The notes under the pieces are model-generated. The model saw only the letters and a program-made list of their open reading frames with translations. It was not told the origin of the DNA and did not search any database. Made by a program: the position numbers and the translations under genes. A stretch of DNA of 64,000 bases from Podospora pseudoanserina (taxonomy: Eukaryota > Ascomycota > Sordariomycetes > Sordariales > Podosporaceae), in contig NC_085923.1 of the NCBI RefSeq assembly GCF_035222485.1, positions 2,480,001 to 2,544,000 on the forward strand, written 5' to 3'. Positions 43,402 to 54,776 of this stretch are shown here, piece by piece; the first letter of the stretch is position 1; every line of letters starts with the position of its first letter.

Positions 43402-45365
43402 ATGGGTGACCTTGGCGACTTCAACCCCATTCGCTTCGAAGAAGGCGGCATGGTGATAGACATACCCACGCTGAACCTCGACTCCCTGAAGAAGCCCGAA
43501 GCAACTATCACCCCTCTGTACCCCGACCACATTCCCACCCTCGAGACGCCCAACTTACATCCGCACCATGATAAACACCTGCCGCGGGGCATTGAGGAGA
43601 CACCTGAGGAACAGCGGCGCCACTGGTTTGTGGGCAGTATCGACCAGGGAACAACGTCATCTCGGTTCCTAATATTCAACGGAGAAGGCGACCCAGTTGC
43701 CAGTCACCAACTCGAGTTCGAGAACCTGTATCCTAAATCCGGGTATGTAGAAGAGCCCGCCACCTGACCCGCATCCCGTTGCTTTGGTCTCCGCTTCCCT
43801 GCCTCATCCGCCTCCACCTCCGCATGTGTCGCTCATTGCGGAGACCCCTCTGCTAACACAGTATTGATCTACAGATGGCACGAGCACGAACCGTTGGAGC
43901 TTCTCGCCTCCGTGGAGGAATGCATCGATGAGGCGATGCGCAAGTTTGTCGATCTGGGGTACCGAAAATCAGACATTCGGTCCATTGGCATCACCAATCA
44001 AAGAGAAACGACAGTAGTATGGGACAACAACACCGGCGAGCCCCTTTACAACGCCATTGTCTGGCCCGATACCAGAACCAAAGATTTGGTGAGGGACCTC
44101 AAGTCCCGTGACCAGGCCGACACATTGACAGACCTTTGTGGTCTGCCGCTATCAACATATCCCAGCAGTGTCAAGCTCATGTGGCTCATCGAAAACGTCG
44201 AGGCCGTAAAACAAGCCTATGAGGAGGGTCGCCTCGCCTTTGGAACAGTCGACTCATGGCTGATATATAAGCTCAACGGCGGGGCGAAGGCGGCAAAGCC
44301 CATCCATGTTACCGATAGCACAAATGCTAGCAGAACCATGTTTATGAACCTGCACACTCTCCAGTACGACGACAATCTGCTCAAGTTCTTTGGTATCGAC
44401 AGAAGCAAGATCCACCTTCCCAAGATCGTTCCATCATCAGATCCATGTTGCTTTGGAAAAATTGCCAAGGGCGCATTGTCGGGAGTGCAGATTGCCGGGT
44501 GCCTGGGAGACCAGTCTAGTGCGTTGGTCGGCCAGTGTGGTTTCAGTCCGGGTCAAGCCAAAAACACCTACGGCACCGGTTGCTTCTTACTCTACAACGT
44601 TGGTACCAAGCCGGTCATTTCAAAATATGGTCTTTTGGCAACAGTCGCCTACGACTTTGGCGGTGGCCGCAAGCCCGTCTACGCCTTGGAGGGAAGCATA
44701 GCCGTCGCCGGATCCGGTGTCAAGTTCCTCATGAACAACTTGGGATTTGTTGACAAGTCAAGCGCCATCACTGAGCTGGCCGAATCAGTCGAGGATAACG
44801 GCGGTGTTGTTTTTGTCACCGCTTTCAGTGGTCTGTTTGCCCCCTATTGGATTGATGATGCCAAGGGCACAATTTGTAAGCACACCTCTCTCCCCGCTCT
44901 GCATTGCCCCTTAATTGCTAACGTATGCGTCTAGTTGGCATCACGCAACACACACAAAAAGGTCACATTGCTCGGGCCACACTGGAAGCCACGTGTTTCC
45001 AGACGAAGGCCATCTTGGACGCCATGGAAAAGGACTCCAATGCCAAACTCGAGTCTCTTGCGGTTGATGGTGGCCTGTCAAACTCTGACCTCTGCATGCA
45101 AACGCAGGCCGATATCACGGGCATCCCGGTTGATCGTCCAGGCATGAGAGAGACGACAGCCTTGGGTGCAGCCATTGCTGCTGGGCTGGCAACAGGTGTC
45201 TGGAAGGAGTTGAATGACCTGAAGGATGTGAATCAGGCCGGTAGGAAGGTGTTCAAGCCGAATATGGAGAGGAAACAAGCAGAGAAGCTGTTCAAGAAGT
45301 GGGAGCAAGCTGTTGAGATGAGCAGAGGGTGGGTTAATGAGGTTGCCGATGGTGAGGAGGAGTGA
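43402..45365 (+). CDS. Glycerol kinase
   Basis: It phosphorylates glycerol to glycerol-3-phosphate with ATP (FGGY family, GUT1-like). Exons are 43402-43742, 43875-44875 and 44935-45365 (590 aa). The 132-nt and 59-nt introns have GTATGT and GTAAGC donors and phases agree. Motifs in order: SIDQGTTSSRF (first phosphate loop), ITNQRETTVVWD, YNAIVWPDTRT, FGTVDSWLIYKL, GCLGDQSSALVGQ, NTYGTGCFLLYN, ALEGSIAVAGSG, SGLFAPYW, the LAVDGGLSNSDLCMQ adenine-site block, and ETTALGAAIAAGLA. A fungal N-terminal extension of about 75 residues precedes the first domain. With the acyltransferase at the window start it belongs to glycerolipid entry, though the two are 41 kb apart. Confidence 0.96.
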
Positions 45366-46057
45366 GTGGAAGGATATGATGTTTCAAAAGGTGTTATTGC
45401 AGGAGTTGGGGTTCGGAGGTCTCGTTGTTTCTTTCAATTTGGGCGGCATTCTGGGTTGGTGAATCTAAGCGGCACGGCATCATGGTTTGTTTGGGTTTGG
45501 GTCAATGATTTCGACTCGAAATGGAATGGAAAGGGAGAAAAAGGGATATACTGATCACGATTGTGTGGATACCCTTTGGCTTGGTGTGTATTTTTATGCG
45601 GTGGGGAGGTGGCTTGTACGTACATAACCTTGCGGGAGTGGTGGGTTTGAAGGGAACTGGGTGTTTGAGAGATAGTTCCAATGAAGAGTACTGCTTCGAT
45701 AAATCAACTTTGGGGTTCGATGCCTGATGCTTATCAGTGAGAGGGGTTGTCTCCTCCCAGCCGTCAAAACCTTAAGCCTTCCAAGGCCACATGAGCAAAC
45801 ATTTTAAAAGCCACAGCTCCACAACCAGGGACGGGGATGAAGGCGTACTTGGTGAGATAACTGAGCTTGAATAACCACATATGGAAGCTTGTCCCAGCAC
45901 GGATTAACCCAATCGCAGGTGAGAATGGTGTCGTGCACCCTGTGCGATTAAGACTTAGGACCCTCCCCCGCAAGGAAGACAACGACCACGACGGAAACAC
46001 GACACGAGATGGACTTTTGTTGGCAATTGCGCCGCTGCCGATATCACCTATTACAAC
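45366..46057. other. Intergenic region
   Basis: This is the 3' flank of glycerol kinase and the probable promoter of the small gene at 46058. Nothing else is seen. Confidence 0.5.
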
Positions 46058-46530
46058 ATGGCATTCCGAATGTTTGGCGACATTTTGAAAGTCCTGCTTG
46101 ATTATGGGGACGGGATCAAGCTGGACGCGCCACTTACGCCCCCGGATAGCAGCGAGACGGAGACGGGCTTTCTGCTGTCGTCTGCAGTGGATTCCATAAT
46201 GGCATCATGGGATCCTGAAGGGTTCTTTGCGAAGGTGTTGCTAGAGGAGGCGACGGAGAAGAACTGGTCGGGCAGGAAGAAGGGAAGCGATGAGCGATGC
46301 ATCGGCGAGGGCTGTGGAGGGGCATTGGTCCTGGCATTTGGCCGGGGCCGGTGAAGGCGCTTGTGGAGCACGGAGCCGAGGTACCTGATCACCTCGACGA
46401 GGCAGAGCTGGATAAGATGGATGAGATGCTTCGTCGATTTGCTGCGTTGGATAGGAAACGAGCAAGGGGGGGTCGAAAAGGGGCAGCAGACGGAATAGAA
46501 AGAATAAGAGCAGCAGAAAGAAAGGAGTAG
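46058..46530 (+). CDS. Small unknown protein, frame interrupted
   Basis: An ATG at 46058 opens a protein-like frame (MAFRMFGDILKVLLDYG, DAPLTPPDSSETETGFLLSS, SIMASWDPEGFFAKVLLEEA) that stops at 46354. The frame two bases further on carries an equally protein-like helical, charged tail (WPGPVKALVEHGAEVPDHL, DEAELDKMDEMLRRFAALD, RKGAADGIERIRAAERKE) ending at 46530. The switch should fall at about 46290-46330. No GT-AG intron with a branch site joins them; a sequencing error in a G run, a frameshift in a decaying gene, or an unusual intron are possible. A joined product would be about 155 residues. No family is recognised. Confidence 0.45.
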
Positions 46531-47405
46531 AAGGAATAGGTGAGTCTCTGGAGGAGGAGAAAGCCTTGACGGGAGGTGTCCAAGATACGAGGTTTTGGGC
46601 TCAGGTACGTACTGCCGAGCGGAGCTGGGGCTTTTGGATGGGATACCTACCCACTTCAGCAAGGTGGTGGTCAAGCAGTTATATTTGCCTACTTGATGCC
46701 CAGTGGCTTTGTGAAGAACGTTTACATGCAGAGGGCTTGGTCAAATAGTCAAAAAGTGAGTTGAAAAAGTCTGTCTAAAAAGCATTCGGGTAGATTTCTC
46801 ATATGCCTCTCAGGTATGGTTTATGCTGTGATAGTAAAGGAAACAAAACAGGAAGTTACAGTCTGTGTTGCCCGGTCAGATCCTCACAATGTCCGGGCAG
46901 GACGGTCTTGATAAGTTCTCTTTGTGCTGTGCTGTTTATCATGCACGGCACTGTATCACAAGTGTCTTTTACCGGCGATTGTGAGGTTTGCCTGGCACTA
47001 TAGTGGGAAGAGGGCGATCGAGACTATAAAAAGCTCGTATGATTGACAGAGTCGGACATGGTCCTTTTCTTGATTCAAGTTTCAAGAGTTGTTTTGACAG
47101 TGGTTGCCAAAGCTGACCAGGTCAAGTCTTGGCACTAACCCCCCTTATCCCACCACTTTATTTGTTTACTTTCTTTCCATTTTTGGTTGTCTTTACAGGG
47201 CAACAACACACACGCACAGCAACACCGGTATCCACAGAACAGTAATGAATAGGTATCCTGAGTCAATTGGATTTTCTACTCAACAGCCTTATACTGTATG
47301 GGGGTATCTCACTAATTTCCTTTCCTTCATTTCTATCCCTTCTGCACGAGCCAAAATAAGGTGGGTATTTTGCAGTACACATGCAGACACAAGACATACA
47401 CACTG
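46531..47405. other. Convergent intergenic region
   Basis: This lies between the small gene (+) and the 720-residue gene (-). AT-richer, with no gene recognised. Confidence 0.5.
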
Positions 47406-49568
47406 TCACTCACACTGACAACCGCCATCCTGACATCCACTCTCAGAACAACACATCACAAGCATGAACCCCAGCAGCAACCCCCCTAAACGCCCTCCTT
47501 GCCCTCCTCTTCGCAATCCTCTAGCGCGAAGAAGATCCCCGAGTCTACACATCCACCTCGACAGCCTCTCCCTCAACCTCTTCTTCTCCTTCCCAGGAGA
47601 ATCCAACCCCTCCCCCAGGTTCCTCTCCGTCACAGTGCACTTGCTCGCTCTCTTGGAAGAGCCAAACAAGCTCCTACTCCTCTTCACCATCACTCCATGC
47701 GTCTCCCTATCTGGCGAGGAGACAACTTTGATGGTGATACTGCTGTTCCTATGAATGTTGCTCCCCTCAGCCTTGAGTGAAGGACGGATCGGAGCAATTG
47801 GCTGGGGCGCGGAAACTGGTGCTTCGGGGTGGGCTTGGGCCTGGGACAAAACCGCAGTCTTCTTAGCCGCGTTCATCTCTGCTACTTCAGCTACCGTAGC
47901 TTCAGAGGTGGAGTTCGCTTGAAGCCGCCTCTGCATGTAAGCCGCGCCTGTGCTTGTCGCTCTGCGGGGGGCTGCTTTGGGGTTGTTGGTGGACATGTTC
48001 GATACGGGCGTTGACGAGCGGGAGATAACCGGGGTACTGGTAGGTGTAGCCGATCGCTTGTTGTGGTCCGATTCTTCAATCAGACATTGCGCGGGAAGCG
48101 AGTTCCGCTTGGTGATCCCCATAACGAGGTCTGCGCATTCGGATCGCTGCCCGGCGTCAGATGCGTTGGAGGCTCTGCTGCCCCAGGTATTCCTGCGGCT
48201 GCGCCCAACACGTGTGACCGCTGTACATGGCGTGGCCGCTGCGGATTCTGGGCCGCTGTTAGTGGGTGTGTGGGCTGGTGACCAGCCTGAAGAAAGAGCC
48301 ACCCAGAGAGCTGTCACGGAAATGAGATTCTTGGTCGCTTCATCGATTAGGTGAACTGGTCCCTCGGCCATTTCCTGGGTGAGAGAAACCGGCATCCCAA
48401 GACCGGAGTCGCTTTCACCGTCAGTGGAGAAACACAATGATGATTGCTGAGATGGAGAATTTGGAACAGTGCTGCAGGTTACGTTGGAGAGAGAGCGGCC
48501 GCGGCCGTGCCGCGGGGGTTGATATCGATTGGATGGGTTCGAAACAGAAGCATAGGAGTCGCGGATGTCTAGAGATGAAGGCGTAAGAGATGCCATGACT
48601 GGATGCCTGCGAGTGAGGGGGTTGATCATGCTGAATGTGAAGCGGGTTTGCGGCGTTGTTGTAGACGATGGTGTACTCGGCTCTGTCGGATGCGATGTTG
48701 GTGCCGATTTGTGCCTGCGAGCCCATCGGGCTGTGGTGGTGTTGCCATTATCATCGGTGTGCGCAAAGTCCCAAGAGCCATTTGGCAGTGGCCTGGCAAC
48801 CCACACCGTCCCGTCATCCAACACGATTTCAGCCTCGTCCGAATGGCGCAAGGGGCTATAGACGGCAACGAGTCTCCTTTTCTCGAGCGCGTCGTCGCTG
48901 TCACCTTCGGTGCTGTCGCTTTCCACATGATCGTCGTCCCTCCTCACCAAAACAATGTCATCGTAAGCCAATGAGTGCTTGACCCCAAATATTCCTGGAA
49001 ACCTCTTTGCCAACCGGGGAGCTATAACCGGACCGGCGATTCGGCTCGAAGGAAACACTTCAAGCACTGGTCTTGACCGTCCATCAGCCGATACCAACTG
49101 AAGCTGGAGAAGAAGCCTCGGCAACACCTTGCGCACATATTTGGTCTTGTCAAGGAGCTTCGGGGTGGGATATCCAAGGCCGTAAGTGGTGCTCTTGCGC
49201 TGGACTCTATGGCGATGCCGCCGTGGTGTGGACCGGGTTGTTAGTGTACTAGCATTCGGATTCGTTACATCACTAAGCTCCGAATCCGATGGTGGTTCTG
49301 GCATGGCGGGCGTTTGAGGAGGGGCGTCCTCCTCGGGGTCCACGCGAAAGCGCACAACGGGTGAAAGGGCGCGGGGGATGTAATCAGACGCCGGACGTTG
49401 GCGGATGGGGGCGGAGGCGCCATCCACGTTCACCCGTTGTTTTGGTGGCGCAAAGGCGGAGCGTAATAATGGGCTTCGTAGGTTGTGGGTGGCGGCTGGA
49501 GGTGTAGATGGTGAAGGGCGATTCGAATATTCATGGCCATGGAGGCTCGCGCCCGAGTGAAGAAACAT
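47406..49568 (-). CDS. Conserved-looking filamentous-fungal protein, unknown function
   Basis: This is a 720-aa intronless frame from ATG at 49568. A basic segment (RRHRHRVQRKSTTYGLGYP) leads into an ordered N-terminal domain: LLDKTKYVRKVLPRLLLQLQ, then PVLEVFPSSRIAGPVIAPRL, then KRFPGIFGVKHSLAYDDIVL. An acidic patch follows, then EIVLDDGTVWVARPLPNGSW, which reads like a small beta-sheet module. The rest is Ser/Thr/Pro-rich and disordered. The C-terminus has a basic cluster and a short hydrophobic stretch ending in a Cys-rich tail (MCCSESGCQDGGCQCE), which could be a tail anchor or a palmitoylation site. I recognise no named family; the ordered part looks like a real conserved domain. Confidence 0.83.
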   Translation of the reverse strand: MFLHSGASLHGHEYSNRPSPSTPPAATHNLRSPLLRSAFAPPKQRVNVDGASAPIRQRPASDYIPRALSPVVRFRVDPEEDAPPQTPAMPEPPSDSELSDVTNPNASTLTTRSTPRRHRHRVQRKSTTYGLGYPTPKLLDKTKYVRKVLPRLLLQLQLVSADGRSRPVLEVFPSSRIAGPVIAPRLAKRFPGIFGVKHSLAYDDIVLVRRDDDHVESDSTEGDSDDALEKRRLVAVYSPLRHSDEAEIVLDDGTVWVARPLPNGSWDFAHTDDNGNTTTARWARRHKSAPTSHPTEPSTPSSTTTPQTRFTFSMINPLTRRHPVMASLTPSSLDIRDSYASVSNPSNRYQPPRHGRGRSLSNVTCSTVPNSPSQQSSLCFSTDGESDSGLGMPVSLTQEMAEGPVHLIDEATKNLISVTALWVALSSGWSPAHTPTNSGPESAAATPCTAVTRVGRSRRNTWGSRASNASDAGQRSECADLVMGITKRNSLPAQCLIEESDHNKRSATPTSTPVISRSSTPVSNMSTNNPKAAPRRATSTGAAYMQRRLQANSTSEATVAEVAEMNAAKKTAVLSQAQAHPEAPVSAPQPIAPIRPSLKAEGSNIHRNSSITIKVVSSPDRETHGVMVKRSRSLFGSSKRASKCTVTERNLGEGLDSPGKEKKRLRERLSRWMCRLGDLLRARGLRRGGQGGRLGGLLLGFMLVMCCSESGCQDGGCQCE

Positions 49569-51871
49569 TATTATACGTTACTTCCTACACGCATGGAAAA
49601 GGATAAAAGACGGCGCAAAGTACAAAAACAGAAAATTAACGTGGAGTTGGGATTGGAAGCTGCAAAGGACCGGCCCTGCGTTAGATGGTGTGGGGTTGGT
49701 GGTTTGGAGGCTGTTCCAGCTGTTGTGATCCAACAGCTCCAGCTACCCTGGGGCGGTGCTCGCGATAGCACCTCCACCGGGCGTCGACGTCAGGAGTGGG
49801 CAACTCCACTGGTTGAAGTTGCCTCCTCTTCTTGGAGGATCAACCGGTTGTGACGGAGGAGTGACGAGCGGCAAGCCAAGCTGCCGAGGCAAGCGAATCT
49901 GCAAGTCACAACAGTAGCCGGCAAGCTACAGCAACTGCCATCGATCGATCGAGCGGTGCGAGATGTAGCGTGCTGCCCGTCGTTTTTGGTGCCACTGTCG
50001 TGTCTGTCTGACAGTATCACAAGTCAATGCCGGCTTCGCAATTGATCTCGCGCCTATGGGTCTGTGGGAGCCTGGTGGTTGAAAGAGAGCGAGCGTAATG
50101 CTGTTTGTGGGTTCGGGATGGCGTGGTTGCTGCTTGCTAATAAGTAGCGAAAGAATGTTGAGAATAGAGAAAGCTGGAGAAGGTGTTAAGCAGTTGAGCG
50201 GTCAATGGTTCACCTCAGAGGAGGGAGGCCGAATTGATGAACCACGAAGTCGCTGCAAGAGGAGCTGGCGTTGGTTTTAATTAGCTGAACGCCGTCCAAC
50301 GCCCAGTCGGCGCGGCTGCCAGTGTATTTGGCGCGTGGCCAATAAGGCCGAAGCTAAAGCTGTGGGAGGAGCGGAAAACCTCGTGCTTCCCGGCTCCGTT
50401 GTGGGCTCTTTGCAGCTCGTGGGGACCATGAAAATCAGCGGGTGGAGGGGCACAGCGCGGGAGATTCTGGTTGCTGGAACGGGTTTGGGGCAATCAAAAG
50501 GTGCCGATGATTTGGGAAGTGTGAAAGGGCCACGGTACCATGCGGCCGGGTCGATTTCGATATTGATTGATGTTGAACAGTCCGGGAGGCGCCGATCTTT
50601 AGACTTCAAATACCCTCGACAAAGACTTGATCAACTGCGCGACAATGAGAAAAATAGAAGCACATTTGGGAAGAGGTTGCGAGGCGGTCAGCCTGCTCGA
50701 CCAAGGGAGACCGGGCAGTACCCAGAGAGGCCGGGTCTCAGTCTAGGGATGAAAGTGGGTTCCTTCGGCGAGGTGTGTTGTTCTCGCAGCATCGGATGAA
50801 CCAATGCGTTTTTTTTTGGCTTCCAATCAAACATGTCGATGTTTCTGGGCAGGTAAGACGTTGGAAGAAGCGATCACAAGAAGCTGAGCTTTGTTTCGAG
50901 ACCAGGAACAAGTTGATGGCAGCGTGGGAAGCAAGGTTACTCCAGGTTACACAGGAGGTTGTTCTGCTGCATTGGCTTGGCAAGTCGGCATGGTGTGGTG
51001 ACATCTGGAAGCGGGAGTACCTTTCCCTCCCCTGGGGAATGACAACCGAAGCATTAAGGACTTCCTACGAAGTAGAAGTCACCCACACTGCCACAGCCTG
51101 TCAAAAGTATTTCGCACTCTATTGACATCGAGCTTTCCCGGCCAGCTCATCATTGTCATCGGATGAACCTGCAAAGTCATTCATCGGGTTCCTGTGCCGA
51201 GAATGCTTGGTACGGGCTCGGGAGCCCCACCCGCCCCGCCCGGGACCCGGAGCTTTCACGACACCGATACCCGTTCGCAGTCTTGTAATGTTGCCGAGAT
51301 ATTCGACGAAAAAGCCTCGAACACCCATGATCACACGAATCATGATTAATTCAAGATGGATTCTTTGGAATTCCAAAACTATGATATGATTATGACGTTG
51401 AGGTGGGAGACACCAACCACATTTTTGCGATTCTGTTGGAAGGACTGATATCCCAAGGAAGGCCTGACGTGAATTATTTGAACCCGAAGAATACGGCCGC
51501 CGTCATGATCCGAACGGCTGACGAATGATCGGCGCTCAGGGCCGCTCATCTTCAACTGGCAAGTTTCGAGAAAAACGTGGAAAGCCACCTCTCCAAGCCA
51601 CCCTTTGAACATCAGAGTGGGACCCATCAGCCTCACCTTGTTTCAATTGCATGCCCCACATCCAGTGCTGCCAACCGAAACCTGAGTTGCCAAAACGTCC
51701 TTCATGAACCAAAGGCCGGCCGTTACAACAACGAGCAGAAACCGGCACAGCATCTCGCATTCTGCTTTGCTGTGGCGTTGTCTTTGGAGAAATTAATTTT
51801 CGTTTTTAGACTTGCATCTTCGGAGACATGTGGGTTTGGACGTTGAACCCGGCATTCTAGTTCACCCGACC
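49569..51871. other. Divergent intergenic region
   Basis: This 2.3-kb region between a minus-strand gene and GPI18 (+) probably holds both promoters. The open frames at 50335-50799 and 50775-51125 lack an ATG start or any protein-like motif and are not called. Confidence 0.5.
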
Positions 51872-53477
51872 ATGACAGCCTCATCCCCCAGCTTCAAGAG
51901 CCCCCGTGCTCATGCCCCCACCACCACGACGCCCAGCACCCGCATCATCAGTAGTGCCCAACCATACAGAACGCTGGTGACCGCATTTCTGATATGGAAA
52001 GCTGTCTTGTTTGCCATTGCCCTGGGAAGCACCCTCGTGGGCGACGCCTATGACACGTCCGCCGACCTCTTGGTGCACGGTGGCGTGGAAGCGGCAACGA
52101 CGGGCCAACAACGGGCTCAGCAGCCATTAGGTCTTTCTGGTGGTCTGGTCTCGCGGTTTGCCAGCTGGGATGCCATTTACTTTCTCAGTTCTGCAAAACG
52201 AGGATATATATATGAACAGGAATGGGCCTTTGGTGCTGGCCTGCCCATCGTGGTCAGAGGGATTCTTCAAGGTAAGTTGATGGGACACTTGTCAACGGGA
52301 CCGCGATGCAGAGGCCATGAAGCGTTTGGTGATCTTTGTTGGTTACATTCATATATATCTCCATCAATATGGAATGCTGACACATGGTGTTCACAATCTG
52401 GTAGGTGCAAGACATGTTGGCATCGCTCCCCCAGCAGAAGGGGGTGTTCTCCCTGAAGCTGTCATTGGCGTCACTGTCGCCAATACGGCACATTTTCTCT
52501 CGGTGATTGTGCTCTTCCGCCTCGGACAGGTTGTGTGGCGGGACCGCACTCTATCTTTGGTTGCGGCTCTGCTGCACATCGTCTCGCCTGCTGGCATGTT
52601 TCTCACGGCGCCTTACATGGAAAGCTCCTACGCCTTTCTGGCCTTTACCGGATATCTTCTCTTTGCACTGAGTAGCCAAGCTGAGAGTCGTGCACTTACT
52701 CGTGATGTGTATTTGGTGCTCGCAGGGATTTTCTTTGGTCTGGCCACAGCCTTCCGAAGCAACGGCATTCTGAATGGTATCCCATTTGCCTGGGAAGTTC
52801 TGCGGCACCTCCCGAATCTGCCGCATAAGCCTTTCGACACCATCCGCCGCCTTGTTGCGTTGGGCATCGGGGGTATCTGCGTAGCTCTAGGGTCCATAAT
52901 CCCTCAGGCCATCGCTTATGGGCAGTTTTGCTCCGGTGCTTCCGGGGTAGATCCTCGGCCATGGTGTGAGGCTTACTTACCGAGCATCTTCACCTTTGTC
53001 CAGGAGCACTATTGGTAAGTTTTCTTGCCTCCCGGTATTTTCCGCCAACATCACCTGCTTACTCAAATTTTTCCTTTGACGTTCAGGAATGTCGGCTTCC
53101 TCCGCTACTGGACGATTTCTAATCTCCCATTATTTTTGCTCGCCACCCCGATGCTGGCGATCCTAGTTCGATCGGGAGTGGAGCAACCCACATCGGCTCG
53201 GCAGCCTGTGATTGCCGCCAAACCCGTCGAGTCGGCCCAACTGACGTCGCTTATTCAGTCTGCAGCGGCGGCTCAAGTAGTGCTTGCTGTGCTTGCTATT
53301 GCCATGTACCATGTGCAGATTATCACGAGGATATCGTCTGGGTATCCGCTGTGGTATTGGTGGGTGGCCGGGAGCTTGATTCGGGGCGAGAAGGTGGGTG
53401 GATATATTGTCAAGTTTATGGTTTTGTATGCCTTGATTCAGGGGGTGTTGTTTACTTCGTTTTTGCCCCCTGCATGA
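51872..53477 (+). CDS. GPI18: GPI mannosyltransferase 2 (GPI18/PIG-V)
   Basis: This ER multi-span enzyme adds the second mannose to the GPI anchor precursor. Exons are 51872-52271, 52405-53014 and 53087-53477 (466 aa). The introns are 133 and 72 nt with GTAAGT donors. Intron 1 ends after a GCTGAC branch at CTGGTAG and keeps the frame. The family signature FASWDAIYFLSSAKRGYIYE followed by QEWAFG is near residue 100, with the acidic luminal motif for Dol-P-Man transferases. Later conserved blocks are VANTAHFLSVIVLFRLG, LLHIVSPAGMFLTAPYMESS, FFGLATAFRSNGILNG and YPLWYWWVAG. At least eight hydrophobic spans are visible. The first intron's acceptor is the least certain junction. Confidence 0.92.
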
Positions 53478-53810
53478 GCGTGCTGTGTGTGGGGAGTTAT
53501 CAGTATTATATTATGTATCTACCTAGTTGATATATACCGTCCATATCCAGTCTCGTATCCAGTAGTGTTTGATCCTACGTCTATATATTTGCGTTTCGTT
53601 CGAAAGCTATATCCTGTTGCCGTTGTTGTCGTACCCAGCCAGTTCCAAGCCTGGTTTTCGTTTCTTCCTTCATTATTTCCATCTCTTCTGTTCACATGTC
53701 CTTTAAGCTGGATGCCGTTCTCTCTCTTCCCTCATTACTTCCATCTCTTGTTTATCATACCCAATAGTCCCATGTATTCACATATCCCAATATCCCAATT
53801 ATCAACCCGT
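53478..53810. other. Short convergent spacer
   Basis: This 333-bp T-rich spacer separates the stops of GPI18 (+) and the membrane protein gene (-). It contains only 3' flank sequence. Confidence 0.6.
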
Positions 53811-54713
53811 TCACTGCTCTCCGCCCTCCTCCTCCTCATTATCGCCCTCCCCCATAACCAACCCAGCCCTAACAAGCCAAACCCCGGCCATGACCGGCGT
53901 AGTCACCAACCCCAACACTCCTCCCAAAACAAGCTTAAACACCTGCGGCGTCCAAGTAGCATCATACTCCCAGTCCCCCTTTCCGTTTGCCTTCCCGGCA
54001 GCAATCAACAACCCCACCGTCGGCCCCCAAAAGATCAAAAAACTGACCACCGCCACAAGCATGCTCCTCGCCGCCTGGCCCAAGAGGAACCCTCCCCATC
54101 CAAGAATTCCGGCCCCCGATGATGGGTAAGGCGACACAGAGACGACAACCTCTTCCGGACGGCCCCTACCCCCTTTCTCATCACCCCCAGATGACACCAC
54201 CGGCACCGTCGCCGGTAACGAGCAAAGCCACCTGACCAATCTGTTGTTACTGAGCAGAGAAGAAGAGCCGAACATTCCTATGGGAGGCACACCCCCGGTC
54301 TTGAGGTCACGGTTCACAAGGAACAGCTCAATGAGCCAGGTGACGAGACATTGGAGGATGATGGTTACCGCCGCGTCGCCCGCCAGCGTCGAGGGGAAGG
54401 ACCATAACGTGATCTTGTCTGGGGGCTGGGGGGTTCCGTCTGGGTTGGTGCCAGGGCTGGTGGTGTACTGAGGGGCGGTGTACATTGCGTAGGCGATTGC
54501 AAAGTTGATGCCGCCTGATAGGATCAGGGCGCCGAGGCCGTCGAGGAGGAAGAGGTAGATGAACTGGGGGGTTGTGAGCTTGTTTGTTGGGGGGAGGGGA
54601 AGGGCAGGAGGGGAGAGGGTGATGGTTGTGCTTGGTGGGAGGCTGGCGTTGTCGGGAGGGGAGATGGGGCGGATGGCAGTTTCAATGTCAGGTTTGGGGG
54701 TGGTGATGTTGGA

Positions 54714-54744
<31 letters not shown>

Positions 54745-54776
54745 GAGCTGCGGGAGAAGGGGTTCGGAAGTGTCAT
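53811..54776 (-). CDS. Fungal membrane protein, possibly DUF2456-type
   Basis: This is a 321-aa intronless protein. The N-terminal 70 residues are Pro/Thr-rich. The first span is highly characteristic (TPQFIYLFLLDGLGALILSG, then GINFAIAYAMYTAPQ). A second segment follows (GDAAVTIILQCLVTWLIELF). The short motif RWLCSLPATVPVV comes before two more spans (SMLVAVVSFLIFWGPTVGLL; VFKLVLGGVLGLVTTPVMAG). The tail is acidic (EGDNEEEEGGEQ). The first-span motif recalls the fungal DUF2456 membrane family from memory; function is unknown. It is convergent with GPI18. Confidence 0.8.

Noticed and set aside
50335-50799. 154-codon + strand frame as a gene
   Set aside because: It begins at GTG, not ATG, and the product shows no domain or compositional sign of coding.
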